From the NCBI RefSeq assembly GCF_031127835.1, contig NZ_JARXHX010000001.1:434001-498000 (forward strand): a stretch of 64,000 bases of DNA, read 5' to 3'. The stretch's first letter is position 1. Every line of letters begins with the position of its first letter. The notes under the pieces are model-generated. The model ran no database searches. It saw nothing but the letters and a program-made list of their open reading frames with translations, and was not told the origin of the DNA. This DNA comes from Pelagicoccus sp. SDUM812002. Lineage in GTDB: Bacteria > Verrucomicrobiota > Verrucomicrobiia > Opitutales > Opitutaceae. A program made the translations under genes and the position numbers. Positions 17,801-27,366 of this stretch are shown here, one piece after another.

Positions 17801-19443
17801 TGTCCGCCGCTGAAAAACTCATCACCGAGCATCTCGAAACCTGGACCGCCTCCGTAAAAACAAAGTCCAGCGCCGGGCGCGGTGCCGGCAAGAAGCGCGA
17901 ACTCTACGGTATCAAAAAACTCCGCGAACTCATCCTAGAACTCGCCGTCCGCGGCCTGCTCGTTCCACAGGATCCGAACGATGAACCGGCTTCGGAACTG
18001 CTGAAGCGGATCGCGAGCGTAAAGGCGAAACTGATCAAGGATGGAGAAATCAAGAAACAGAAGAAGCTGCCCAGAATCAATGATTCGGACATACCATTCG
18101 CTCTTCCCGAATCGTGGGAGTGGACCAGACTCGGAGAGGCAACCAACTATGGCAAATCCGATAAGGCCGAATCATCAGACGTAAACGAAAGCACTTGGGT
18201 CTTGGAACTCGAAGATATCGAAAAATCGACCTCTAAGCTTCTTCAAAAAGTTAGATTCAAAGATCGAAATTTCAAGAGTTCAAAAAATCGTTTCAGAAAG
18301 AATGATGTAGTTTATGGAAAGCTACGGCCCTATCTCGACAAAGTCATAGTCGCTGACGAACCAGGGGTGTGCACAACAGAGATGATTCCGCTGAGAGGCT
18401 ACTCGTCAATCAAGCCTGAATTTCTCCGTTTATCCATGAAGACTCCGAGCTTCATCAAGTATGCCAATGACTCAACTCACGGTATGAATTTACCGCGAAT
18501 GGGTACGGACAAGGCTCGGGCCGCACTAATTCCGTTAGCTCCTGAAAACGAGCAAAGACGCATCGTGGCCAAAGTCGATGAGCTGATGGAGCTTTGCGAT
18601 CGACTGGAGCGGGAGACGGAGACGCAGCTCGACACACATCAAACCCTCGTCGAGACCCTGCTCGCCGCCCTCACTGACGCCGCCAGCACCCCAGCTCAAT
18701 TAGCCCAAGCCTGGCAACGCATCGCCGCCCACTTCGACACCCTCTTCACCACCGAATCCAGCATCGACCACCTCAAGCAAACCATCCTCCAACTCGCCGT
18801 CATGGGCAAACTCGTCGAACGAAAGAGTTCTCCTGATTTCAGCTCACTAGGGGAATTGCTTTCAATCGCATCAATAAATGGCGTATCCAAAGGTCCTACA
18901 CAAGACTCATCGGCAATTGAAGTTCTCAAGATCAGTGCCGGAACGTCTAGAGATGACTTCTATGTCGATGAAACCGATTTCAAGCATGTTGATCTCCAGT
19001 CTTCAGAAGTAGAAAAGTACAAATTGAAACCTGGAGATCTTTTAGCGTGCCGCTACAATGGAAATCTACACTTCGTCGGGAAATTCAGTGAATACCGAGG
19101 TTTTACGGGCAAAACTCAAGTAAACCCAGACAAACTTATTAGATTTCGATTCGATCAATCAAAATACTCTCCTCGTTATATCTGCTTCGCAATGAATTCA
19201 GCACAAACCCGCCAAACAATTGAGGCAATGTGTGCAACCACTGCGGGAAATATAGGCCTAAGTGCAGGGAAGATAAAGACTGTCAAAATCCCAATTCCCC
19301 CCCTCGCCGAGCAACGTCGCATAGTGGCCAAAGTCGATGAACTGATGTCGCTTTGCGACGCCCTAAAAGCCAAGCTCCAAGCCGCCCAAACCACCCAACT
19401 CCACCTCACCGACACCCTCGCCAGTTCGGCTGTAGGCAACTAG
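17800..19443 (+). CDS. hsdS: Type I specificity subunit S
   Basis: 547 residues. Two target-recognition domains (~100-245 and ~345-515) are separated by helical conserved regions. Each is followed by nearly the same repeat: 'ENEQRRIVAKVDELMELCDRLE' and 'LAEQRRIVAKVDELMSLCDALK', which form the antiparallel coiled coil of HsdS. The TRD segments are visibly richer in A/T than the flanking conserved helices, as expected for domains exchanged by recombination. It determines the bipartite recognition sequence, which cannot be read from the protein. It is coupled to hsdM and followed one nucleotide later by the SIR2 gene. Confidence 0.93.
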   Translation: MSAAEKLITEHLETWTASVKTKSSAGRGAGKKRELYGIKKLRELILELAVRGLLVPQDPNDEPASELLKRIASVKAKLIKDGEIKKQKKLPRINDSDIPFALPESWEWTRLGEATNYGKSDKAESSDVNESTWVLELEDIEKSTSKLLQKVRFKDRNFKSSKNRFRKNDVVYGKLRPYLDKVIVADEPGVCTTEMIPLRGYSSIKPEFLRLSMKTPSFIKYANDSTHGMNLPRMGTDKARAALIPLAPENEQRRIVAKVDELMELCDRLERETETQLDTHQTLVETLLAALTDAASTPAQLAQAWQRIAAHFDTLFTTESSIDHLKQTILQLAVMGKLVERKSSPDFSSLGELLSIASINGVSKGPTQDSSAIEVLKISAGTSRDDFYVDETDFKHVDLQSSEVEKYKLKPGDLLACRYNGNLHFVGKFSEYRGFTGKTQVNPDKLIRFRFDQSKYSPRYICFAMNSAQTRQTIEAMCATTAGNIGLSAGKIKTVKIPIPPLAEQRRIVAKVDELMSLCDALKAKLQAAQTTQLHLTDTLASSAVGN

Positions 19444-19444
19444 C

Positions 19445-20626
19445 ATGGCCAAGAAAACCAAGAGTTGGTGTAGCGAAGATGAGCACGAGTCGTTCGACCG
19501 GTTCACCGACTTCAACGCTTGGATTGATAGTGACGAGGAAGAGGCGAAAGCCCTTAAGACAAGATTCGGATTGAATAAGCTAACCCATCCGAGCAAAGCC
19601 TTCTTCGCAAGCGACCGCGAAGCCTACGAACAAGCATTTCGCGAATACAGGTTGCAGAAACGAAAGGAGGTCCTAAGCACGGAGTTCCTTGATGACGCAT
19701 TTGGCGACTCTCATTGGTCAGAACGAAACGAAACGCGTTTCGATCAATTTTTAGACCAGCTCTTCGACAATGCAGCGGTTCCTTTTATCGGTGCCGGCGT
19801 TTCTGTTGCAGGCGGATTTCCCACTTGGAAAAACCATCTCAGGCAACAAGGAAAGACAGCAGGCATCCCACTAGAAACTATTGAATCGTTACTCTCAGAC
19901 GGACAATTCGAGACAATCATCGATAAAATCGAATCCACACTAGGCAAGGATGTATTCGCTCAGGAAATACGTGATGTTTTCTCAAAGACCGGTGATCTCG
20001 AAGAAATCACACTGATCATTACAGACCTTTTTACCGACACTCTCATCACCACAAACTACGACAGACTGATCGAAACATCCTTCGACATTGGGCCAGAGGA
20101 TGAATTTGAGGTTTTCCACAGTTTCGACGCGATGGTGAAGCCCGCCTCCAACAGGACTACAATCATCAAACTCCATGGCGACATACGATCTCCCCAACGC
20201 TGCATCCTCGGCAGGTCACAATATGATGATGCATATGGCTCGGAGTCCATCGACCTGTCGCTACCAATTCCCAAACTTCTAAAATACCACTATATTACGA
20301 ATAGTCTGCTTTTTGTCGGGTGCAGCCTCAACAACGACCGAACGATTCAAGTCTTTCGAGCTGTAAAAGAGGCGATAGGCGACCTCGACCTGCCACAACA
20401 TTTCTCTCTCGAACAAATACCTGTCGATGACAACAGCGAGCCATCCGAACAAGGACTGATTTCGAGAAACGCCGAGCTACTAAACCTAGGCATTACACCG
20501 ATCTGGTTTCCTCATGGTGAATTCTCTTTTATCGAATCAATCCTTCGTCACAGCCGCTGCGAACTGAACTACAGGATCTGCAGTACGCTCAAATCAAAAT
20601 CCCCCAAACTCTCAGCCTCAGCTTAA
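19445..20626 (+). CDS. SIR2-domain protein, putative NAD-dependent defence effector
   Basis: 393 residues. After ~95 N-terminal residues comes a SIR2 Rossmann fold: 'PFIGAGVSVAGGFPTW' (GAG at 116-118, NAD loop), 'LITTNYDRLIE' (N204), 'IIKLHGDI' (H244, the expected catalytic His) and 'LLFVGCSLNND'. This set is that of the SIR2_2-type proteins used in anti-phage systems (Thoeris, DSR, SIR2-Argonaute), which deplete NAD on infection. The start is one nucleotide after hsdS, so it appears to be in the hsd operon. The N-terminal 95 residues, charged and helical, may be the sensor or partner interface. The NADase function is inferred from family. Confidence 0.85.
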   Translation: MAKKTKSWCSEDEHESFDRFTDFNAWIDSDEEEAKALKTRFGLNKLTHPSKAFFASDREAYEQAFREYRLQKRKEVLSTEFLDDAFGDSHWSERNETRFDQFLDQLFDNAAVPFIGAGVSVAGGFPTWKNHLRQQGKTAGIPLETIESLLSDGQFETIIDKIESTLGKDVFAQEIRDVFSKTGDLEEITLIITDLFTDTLITTNYDRLIETSFDIGPEDEFEVFHSFDAMVKPASNRTTIIKLHGDIRSPQRCILGRSQYDDAYGSESIDLSLPIPKLLKYHYITNSLLFVGCSLNNDRTIQVFRAVKEAIGDLDLPQHFSLEQIPVDDNSEPSEQGLISRNAELLNLGITPIWFPHGEFSFIESILRHSRCELNYRICSTLKSKSPKLSASA

Positions 20627-20627
20627 A

Positions 20628-21524
20628 TTGGAATCCATCTTTTCTACCGAAAATCCACCGTGTGAACATATTCAATACGTCGGAACAACCGGTACTACTC
20701 GCGATTGCATAGACAGCGTCATACGCTACCTCCAGTGCGACGACCCGATCCGCAAAGCCAAGATCATTACTTGCGGCAATCATCACTGCCTCATTCTCTA
20801 CGCTGAGGTAAATCCAAATGAAACGAGCAACACGATCGTTGTCCGTGCCGGATTTGCATCCGGTTACGGAGGCGAAGGACCAAGCGGACTTGCCTATGCC
20901 CTATCCCTTCTCGAAGACTTCGACGTCGAAATTGACGAGTTCGAAGTAGGCGAGAAACTATTCAATCGCATCAACCAAGCTCTTCTCAAGCGGAGTGATC
21001 TTGAAAAGCTGGAGTCACTACCACCCGTTCGCCCAACACGCTATCACGACTACACCTTAGTCAATCGACGAACAAAACAATCTGAATCCTGGAAACGCTT
21101 CCCTTTGCCCGTTCCCTTTCGAATCATCGATTCACGTATCCAAGATTTGGCGATAAAATTTTGGCAAAGCCCCGGCGACCACATTCTGACCGGCTTCCGC
21201 CGCTTCGAAGACTCCGTACGCCAACGTTGCGAAAGCGACGAGCACGGAGCTAAACTCTTCTCGCGAGCTTTCCGCGACAAAGACTCTGTTCTCCAATGGG
21301 AAGGTATCCCCCACAGCGAACAAGCCGTCCGAGCAAACTTCATCATCGAGAGTTACTCCTGCTTCCGCAACCCACGAGCCCACCGCGAAAAGAACTCCTC
21401 GCCCGAAGATCTCCTCTCAGTGTTTCTGGTTCTAAACCATCTCTTCCGTTTCGAAAGAGAAGCAATGGTGCGTCCACTTGAACAAGAGGAAGATTCGGCA
21501 TCAACTCCTCAAACCAACTCCTGA
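20628..21524 (+). CDS. HEPN-like (TIGR02391-type) protein with an unknown N-terminal domain
   Basis: 298 residues from a TTG one nucleotide after the SIR2 stop. The C-terminal ~130 residues ('HILTGFRRFEDSVRQRCESDEHGAKLFSRAF...' to 'SCFRNPRAHR') match the TIGR02391/Ymh family. They contain R247-N-P-R-A-H252, an RX4H motif of HEPN ribonucleases. The N-terminal part has 'GFASGYGGEGPSGLAYALSLLEDFDVEIDEFEV' and 'LPPVRPTRYHDY', which I do not recognise. Lying between a SIR2 gene and a DUF262 gene at 1-3 nt spacing, it is a candidate RNA-cleaving or regulatory component of the same system. The RNase role is inferred. Confidence 0.65.
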   Translation: MESIFSTENPPCEHIQYVGTTGTTRDCIDSVIRYLQCDDPIRKAKIITCGNHHCLILYAEVNPNETSNTIVVRAGFASGYGGEGPSGLAYALSLLEDFDVEIDEFEVGEKLFNRINQALLKRSDLEKLESLPPVRPTRYHDYTLVNRRTKQSESWKRFPLPVPFRIIDSRIQDLAIKFWQSPGDHILTGFRRFEDSVRQRCESDEHGAKLFSRAFRDKDSVLQWEGIPHSEQAVRANFIIESYSCFRNPRAHREKNSSPEDLLSVFLVLNHLFRFEREAMVRPLEQEEDSASTPQTNS

Positions 21525-21527
21525 ATT

Positions 21528-23324
21528 ATGTCCCAAGCCAAATACTCCGTAAACCAACACCCCATTTCCATAGTGCTCGCATGGATACAACAGGGCGAAA
21601 TTGCTATTCCGGAAATCCAGCGCCCCTTCGTTTGGAGCAAGACTCAAGTTCGCGACCTTATGGACTCCCTGCTTCGCGGATTCCCCGTCGGCTACCTGAT
21701 CGCATGGAAGAATCCCAACATTAAGCTCAAGGACGGAACCACCTCCGAAGGGAAACGTATCCTCATCGATGGCCAGCAACGCGTCACCGCTCTCATGACT
21801 GCCGTCAGCGGAATGAAGGTTCTCGACAAGGACTACAAGTCCACCCGCATCCGCATCGCCTACCACCCCATCGATCAACGCTTCGAAGTTTTCAACAAAG
21901 CGATTGAAAAGGATAGCGCTTGGCTAACCGACATAGCACTCGCTTTTGCTCCCGAATTCAAAACGCACAAGTGGGTTGGAAAATACTGCGAAGCCAATCC
22001 AGAGGCCGACGAGGACAAAGCCTTCGAAGGCATGGATCTACTCACTAGCATCACCAGCAATCAACTTGGCCTGATCGAACTGGACGGCTCCCTCGATATC
22101 GAAACCGTCACCGAAATTTTCATACGCATCAACGGCAAGGGTGCCGTGCTCAGCCAAGCGGACTTCGCCATGTCGAAAATCGCCTCCAGCGAAAAGTATG
22201 GCGGAGACAAAATCCGCAAGACAATCGACTACTTCTGTCACCTCGCGATCGCGCCAGAGTTCTACGAGACGCTCGTAGATGGCGATTCCGAGTACTGCCA
22301 GTCGGACCGCTTCAGACGCATGGCCTGGCTCCGCAACGAGAACGACAATCTCTACGATCCCGAATACACTGACATGCTGCGAGTGGCCTTCACCACACAA
22401 TTCGGTCGCGGGAAACTTCAGGATCTAGTCGCCCTGCTTTCCGGACGTAACTTCGAAACACGCAGCTACGAGGAAAGCATCGCTGAATCCAGCTTCGCAA
22501 AACTACAGGACGGCCTCGATGCATTCATGAGCGAGACCAATTTCAAGCGTTTCGTTATGATCATCCGTTCAACCGGTTTTGTGGATCCCTCACTCATTGG
22601 ATCCGGCAACACCTTGAATTTCGCGTATGTACTCTACCTACACATGCGTTCTCTGGGCCTTGACTCCAATCTCATCGAATCCGCCGTGCGAAGATGGTTT
22701 GTCATGTCAATCCTCACACGCAGATACAGCGGCAATCCCGAATCTGCCTTCGACCTGGATATCCGTCGTATCAACGAACGCGGTCCGATAGAACATCTCG
22801 AATCGATCGAACAAGCGGAGCTAGGAGACGCCTACTGGCAATTCGGCCTTGTTCAGTCTTTAGAGACTTCCGTAGCCAGCAGTCCGTTCTTCAAGCTCTT
22901 TCTAGCGGCTCAAATCAAAGCCAACGACAAGGCTTTCCTCTCCAAGGATATCACAGTCACCGACATCATTCTCAATCGCGGCGATCTCCACCACATCTTC
23001 CCCAGGAACTTCCTCAAGAAGCATGGGATCCCCCGCAGTCGCTACAATCAAATCGCCAACTTCGCCATCACTCAGACCGAGACTAATATCAAAATCCGCG
23101 ACCGCGAACCTAGCGTCTACTTTGCCGATGTAGTGAACCAAACAAATGGCGGTGAAATGAGCTACGGTGCCATCAACAATCCAGCAGACCTAGCCGCCAA
23201 CCTTGAAACGAACTGCATTCCGGAAAACTTACATGAGTTGAAACTAGAGAACTACGACGAGTTCCTCAAACAACGCCGCATGCTTATGGCCGTAAAACTC
23301 AAAAACTACTACTCGACTCTCTGA
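21528..23324 (+). CDS. DUF262/HNH protein, GmrSD-like
   Basis: 598 residues. N-terminal DUF262: 'GEIAIPEIQRPFVWSKTQVRDLMDSLLRGFPVGYLIAW' and 'RILIDGQQRVTAL' (81-89), the ParB/Srx-like nucleotide-binding motif. The C-terminal part ('GDLHHIFPRNFLKKHG' then 'YNQIANFAITQTETNIKI') is the DUF1524-like HNH nuclease with an H-H catalytic pair and a downstream Asn. This is the architecture of GmrSD-type, modification-dependent type IV restriction enzymes, which cleave DNA bearing modified cytosines. The 3-nt gap from the HEPN gene supports one transcript. The target is unknown. Confidence 0.85.
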   Translation: MSQAKYSVNQHPISIVLAWIQQGEIAIPEIQRPFVWSKTQVRDLMDSLLRGFPVGYLIAWKNPNIKLKDGTTSEGKRILIDGQQRVTALMTAVSGMKVLDKDYKSTRIRIAYHPIDQRFEVFNKAIEKDSAWLTDIALAFAPEFKTHKWVGKYCEANPEADEDKAFEGMDLLTSITSNQLGLIELDGSLDIETVTEIFIRINGKGAVLSQADFAMSKIASSEKYGGDKIRKTIDYFCHLAIAPEFYETLVDGDSEYCQSDRFRRMAWLRNENDNLYDPEYTDMLRVAFTTQFGRGKLQDLVALLSGRNFETRSYEESIAESSFAKLQDGLDAFMSETNFKRFVMIIRSTGFVDPSLIGSGNTLNFAYVLYLHMRSLGLDSNLIESAVRRWFVMSILTRRYSGNPESAFDLDIRRINERGPIEHLESIEQAELGDAYWQFGLVQSLETSVASSPFFKLFLAAQIKANDKAFLSKDITVTDIILNRGDLHHIFPRNFLKKHGIPRSRYNQIANFAITQTETNIKIRDREPSVYFADVVNQTNGGEMSYGAINNPADLAANLETNCIPENLHELKLENYDEFLKQRRMLMAVKLKNYYSTL

Positions 23325-23378
23325 TTAGTAACATCGCACAACGGCAACTTCGGCACTGAATAAAAAGAACAAGATCAC

Positions 23379-24236
23379 TTGCGCCACCTCTTCCAACAAC
23401 ACCTTGAGTCGGTCAACCTTCCCGGCAGCGGCAAGGCGAGCTCCTACCTCAAGGCATTGGAGCACTTGTCGCGGATGATTGAATACGAGCCGCTCGGTTT
23501 CGCTGATTGCCAGGACATCTTCTCGGTTCATTCCCTCAAGCGACTCAACGAGCTCTACGAAGTTACCAACGAGCAAAAGCATCTCGGGCGAAAGAGCATC
23601 TGGGTGGTTCGTGGAATTCCCCGCAGCTACTTGCAAAACGGCTACTGCACCGCCGCCATCCGCTCTTATCAGGAATTCCTCATCCAACACGCCTACGAGA
23701 GCGATCTCCTAGAACGCTACGATTCCTTCCAAGGCGAAGCGGAAGAACCGCGTCCCGCCTCAAGCGCAAAATCACGGTCCCAAACACCTGCTCGAAAACT
23801 GGTAGGGGGAGGAAGGCATAGAGACCCTCCGCACCATCAAGGCCCGCTTCAACCAAAATGTATTCCGTCGTTACACTCTAGATAACTACCAGCAGCGCTG
23901 CTGCATCACAGATATTCCCCTTCCCCAGCTCCTCACCGCCAGCCACATCAAGCCCTGGGCGGCCAGCACTGCGGAGGAGAAGCTCAATCCCAGCAACGGC
24001 CTCTGCCTCGCCAAAACCCAAGACGCCGCCTTCGACAAGGGTCTTATCACCTTAGACGAAAAGCTGAGAATCGTGCTCTCAAAACGTATCCGTGGTCACA
24101 TGACAGTGGATTCGATCCGAGAAAACTTCATTCAATACGAAGGCAAGACCATCACTCTCCCCACTCGGTTCGGCCCCAACCAGGAATTCCTCGAATATCA
24201 TCGAACAAATATTTTCGAAAACAAACGATGCGGTTA
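23379..24236 (+). pseudogene. HNH endonuclease gene, frameshifted
   Basis: A frame from the TTG at 23379 encodes ~125 residues with a helical N-terminal region ('SSYLKALEHLSRMIEYEPLGFADCQDIFS...'), then drifts into low-quality sequence after about 23750. From 23818 another frame encodes a clear HNH domain: 'FRRYTLDNYQQRCCITDIPL', 'LLTASHIKPWA', 'LNPSNGLCLAKTQDAAFDKGLITLD', ending at TAA 24234-24236. Both parts fit one restriction-type HNH nuclease of ~285 residues broken by one or more indels near 23750-23818. It closes the defence island. Its 3' portion recurs in decayed form at 27367-27655 and 34478-34570. Confidence 0.75.
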
Positions 24237-24303
24237 ACCGCAACCTGTGTTCTGCTCAAAGCGAATAGGTGAATCAGAGTGATAATCCTCAATCCTCACC
24301 TTC

Positions 24304-24360
24304 GTAGCCATCAGGCTACGCCTTAAACCAAAAATTCGCGTCCATTCGCGTCCATTCGCG
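24304..24360. repeat. Short hairpin and tandem TCCATTCGCG repeat
   Basis: GTAGCC-ATCA-GGCTAC (24304-24319) is followed by three copies of ATTCGCG spaced 10 nt apart (24334-24360), two of them as full TCCATTCGCG units. It lies in the ~260-nt gap between the HNH pseudogene and the apiosidase-like gene. It looks like a dispersed intergenic element; no function is inferred. Confidence 0.5.
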
Positions 24361-24498
24361 GTTAAAAAGAGCACTACCTCGATATATTCAGTAGGTTCCC
24401 AACGGTTTCAGCCGGCCAGCGTTTCAAGCGCTATAGCTTGAGCTGCGTTGGTGGCAATTCGCTCTTGCTGGGGGCTAGGGGCGGCCTAGCTTAGGGGC

Positions 24499-26430
24499 AT
24501 GCTTTTTTCTACCCCTATTGTGATGCTTTGCTGCGTCTGGGCACTTGCCTGGAGCGGCCTAGACTTGAGACATGCTCGCGCGGAGGCGAATGAAGTCCGC
24601 GTTTGGGAAATGCAGGAAATCCTGTTGGAGGCGAACGGCGACTACGACAACCCGTACGTCGACGTAACCTGCTGGATCGACCTCGAAGGGCCGGGATTCA
24701 GCAAGCGGATCTACGGGTACTGGGATGGCGGCGCTGCCTTCAAAGTCCGCTTCGTGGCGACGGCGCCGGGAGAGTGGTCATGGGAAAGCGGCTCGAATCA
24801 GCCAGAGGACGCGGGCCTAAATGGCCACAGCGGGAGCGCGCGGGCGAAGGGTTGGAACGAGAACGAGAAACGGGAGAATCCGAATCGCCGCGGTTTCGTG
24901 AAGGCAACCGCAAACGGCCACGCTCTGGAGTATGCGGACGGGACGCCCTACTTCATGGTTGGCGATACCTGGCTAGCGGGCAGTACCTGGCGCCTGCCGT
25001 TTCGCGATGCAGCAACGCGTTCCGAGTATGTTCCGGGCCCGGGAATCGGCTTCGAGGACGCGGTCCAGTATCGCAAGGGCCAGGGCTTCAATTCCGTCAG
25101 CATGATTGCGTCCTTCCCGAACTGGGAAGCCGATCTAAACCCCAGTACCTACGCTGACGAAAACGGCATCTACGTCCGCAACGCGTGGGAGAAATTTCAC
25201 TACGACGTATCGGAGGGCCGAGGAACCGATGCCTCCGGTGGCGTGAGCTATTGGGGAACCTTCACCGCGAAGAACATGCGGGACGAACGGGGCAACCTGC
25301 CTTTTGCGATGTCCGAGGAGCATGCAGGGGTGTCGAATTTTAACCGTTTGAACCCGGAGTTCTTCCAAAGCCTGGATCGCAAGATGCACTACCTCTCCGA
25401 GGTCGGTTTCGTGCCACTGTTGGAAACGGTACGCCGCGACGTGGGACCGTCGTGGAACGCCTATTTCGATTTCAACGAAACCTTTGCCCGGTACTACCAG
25501 TATCTGATTTCTCGATACGGCGCCTACAACCTTCTGTTTAGCGGCATCCATTTGGATTGGGTTCCCGAAGATTTCAGCCTGACGGCGGAGCAATTCAACC
25601 AAGCCCTGATCTACCACCGCGAAACCTACGGGCCGCCGCCGTTTGGGCAGCTCAGCACGGCCCTGATCGATCGGGCCACTCATACCACGCTGGGACAGGG
25701 CGAGCAGGTGCCTTGGCTCGACATGCATAGCGTAGGCAACAAGCCGCGCGACCATCGTGTGGGCGAGAACCTGGAAGCCCAGTTCGCTATCGAACCGCCC
25801 AAGCCGACCATTAACTTCGAGCCGTACTACACGGGGTGGTTACATGAGATCAACAAGCCGGGAGGCGAGGAGCCGCCTCCCAATTCCGCCCGCGACGTGT
25901 ATTTTGCCCGAGCCCAGATGTATGGTTCGGTCCTGTCGGGCGGACTCTCGGGCCACGTGCACGGCACCGCGGCGTACGACATTACCACCACCGGCGAGCC
26001 AGCTGGGGCGCGCCCTCACATCTGGGAGGCGCTTCAGTATAATTCCGCTGAATACATGGCACTCTTGGAGGATTTCGTCCTTTCCGAGGGCAAGCGGTAT
26101 CAGGAGCTGGTACCGGCGACGGATGCCATGGCGCCACGCAAGGCGCCGGGCGCTCCCGAGGACGGACTGGACGGCTGGTCCTACATGATGCGGACCGAGG
26201 ATGCAGACTTCGCCTTGCTGTACTTCGAAAACGAGGCAGTGGGAGCGACGCTTTCCGGCTTCGAGCCGAACGCGCGCTACCGTTGGCGTTGGTACGATCC
26301 GCGCAGCGGGCAATGGCTGGAGACCCGCCAGCTACGCTCGAACGAGAAGGGAGAAATCTCGACGCCAGCTTTTCCGGAAGGCGCAACGAGCGCGGCGGGT
26401 GACTGGGCGGCAAAGGTGCTAGCCCGCTAG
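24499..26430 (+). CDS. Secreted apiosidase-like glycoside hydrolase (DUF5060-DUF4038, GH140-like)
   Basis: 643 residues with a signal peptide (hydrophobic run to 'DLRHARAEA'). Residues ~30-125 are a DUF5060 beta-sandwich ('NEVRVWEMQEILLEANGDYDNPYVDV', 'YWDGGAAFKVRFVATAPGEWSW'). Residues ~145-500 are the DUF4038 apiosidase-like TIM barrel ('YADGTPYFMVGDTWLAGSTWRL', 'LFSGIHLDWVPEDF', 'TINFEPYYTGW' with a candidate catalytic Glu). The last ~90 residues resemble the collagen-binding-like C-terminal domain seen in these enzymes ('DFALLYFENEAVGATLSG...'). GH140 enzymes remove apiose from rhamnogalacturonan II, but this superfamily is broad and the substrate is uncertain. A 'GCTATAGC' palindrome lies ~70 nt upstream (24429-24438 region). 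Confidence 0.7.
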   Translation: MLFSTPIVMLCCVWALAWSGLDLRHARAEANEVRVWEMQEILLEANGDYDNPYVDVTCWIDLEGPGFSKRIYGYWDGGAAFKVRFVATAPGEWSWESGSNQPEDAGLNGHSGSARAKGWNENEKRENPNRRGFVKATANGHALEYADGTPYFMVGDTWLAGSTWRLPFRDAATRSEYVPGPGIGFEDAVQYRKGQGFNSVSMIASFPNWEADLNPSTYADENGIYVRNAWEKFHYDVSEGRGTDASGGVSYWGTFTAKNMRDERGNLPFAMSEEHAGVSNFNRLNPEFFQSLDRKMHYLSEVGFVPLLETVRRDVGPSWNAYFDFNETFARYYQYLISRYGAYNLLFSGIHLDWVPEDFSLTAEQFNQALIYHRETYGPPPFGQLSTALIDRATHTTLGQGEQVPWLDMHSVGNKPRDHRVGENLEAQFAIEPPKPTINFEPYYTGWLHEINKPGGEEPPPNSARDVYFARAQMYGSVLSGGLSGHVHGTAAYDITTTGEPAGARPHIWEALQYNSAEYMALLEDFVLSEGKRYQELVPATDAMAPRKAPGAPEDGLDGWSYMMRTEDADFALLYFENEAVGATLSGFEPNARYRWRWYDPRSGQWLETRQLRSNEKGEISTPAFPEGATSAAGDWAAKVLAR

Positions 26431-26572
26431 AGTGTTTGCGTTGGCCGGGCTTACCGCGGCACAAGGCCGCTTCCTAAAGGGCTCGGCTGCGTTTGTTTGC
26501 GTCTGCTTAAACGCAAAATAGATCTAAGACTTGTCGATCGCGGGAGATTCAAAAGGGGGCAAATCCCCTTCC

Positions 26573-27199
26573 CTAACCATCGATTCGTCCGAGCACTTCG
26601 AGCGCACCTTCGTGCGACAGGCTGCAGACTACAATTTCTCCAGAACTTGGATACACTCCGGCGGTCGCGGTGATGTTTACTTGATGCGTTACCAGTACCA
26701 GAGCGCGACGGTCGCTTGCGTCGCGCGTGAGCAACCATTCGTTCAAGGCCTCTGTCTGGTCGTCTCGACGCTCGTACTCCTGAAAGAACGAATTCAGCGC
26801 CGGGAGTTCGGAGACGGGACCCAGGTCCAGAAGCTCCGCCGTTTCGCGGCAACGGCACCATTGGCTAGTGAACACCGACGCTTCGTCGATTCCGCTAGCG
26901 CGAAAACGCTCGCCGATCTCTCGGGCCTGGCGGCGTCCGGCCTCCGAAAGGTTTCGCTGCGTGGCGCAATCTGCGATTTCGAAGTTCCCCGGGTCGCCCG
27001 TTCCGGGAGCCAAGGCGTGACGCATCAAGACGAACGCTTCACCCGAGCGAACGCTCTCCCACAGGCGATCGTCCTCTTTCGTCTGACCAGCGCCTGGCCT
27101 CGCCAGAATCCCAAGCGCCAGCCACAAGGAACAGGTCGCGGCCAACCCGCTCCAATGCAAATTCCGAAATCCACTACTAGCGTTCATCTCTGCCGACAC
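26573..27199 (-). CDS. Histidine phosphatase family protein, exported
   Basis: 208 residues. A hydrophobic N-terminal segment ('LAATCSLWLALGILARPGAGQ') suggests export. 'SGEAFVLMRHALAPGTG' holds the R-H-A phosphohistidine motif of the phosphoglycerate-mutase-like superfamily. 'RNLSEAGRRQAREIGERFR', 'VFTSQWCRCRETAELL' and 'LVLVTHQVNITA' give the conserved Arg, the second Arg and the second catalytic His. Similar periplasmic phosphatases occur widely and their substrates are mostly unknown. It is convergent with the preceding gene and not obviously linked to the carbohydrate genes. Confidence 0.8.
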   Translation of the reverse strand: MSAEMNASSGFRNLHWSGLAATCSLWLALGILARPGAGQTKEDDRLWESVRSGEAFVLMRHALAPGTGDPGNFEIADCATQRNLSEAGRRQAREIGERFRASGIDEASVFTSQWCRCRETAELLDLGPVSELPALNSFFQEYERRDDQTEALNEWLLTRDASDRRALVLVTHQVNITATAGVYPSSGEIVVCSLSHEGALEVLGRIDG

Positions 27200-27366
27200 A
27201 ACGAGCCAAGATACCTAACGCATGCCAGAGCAAGGCGACGTTCGGTGACTAGGCCCGACCGTAGCAACCAGACAACCTAAAAGTCTCAAAAGTAAAACAA
27301 TGAAGCGGAGTCAAATCAATGAGAGTACAGATTCAGGGCCACCGGCACGCACGCTACGACAACTGC

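Noticed and set aside
24304-24360. Possible CRISPR-like spacing of ATTCGCG repeats
   Set aside because: Only three units with 3-nt spacers; too short for a CRISPR array and no cas genes are present.
26531-27280. A 249-codon plus-strand frame
   Set aside because: Antisense of the histidine phosphatase gene, which has clear catalytic motifs on the other strand.
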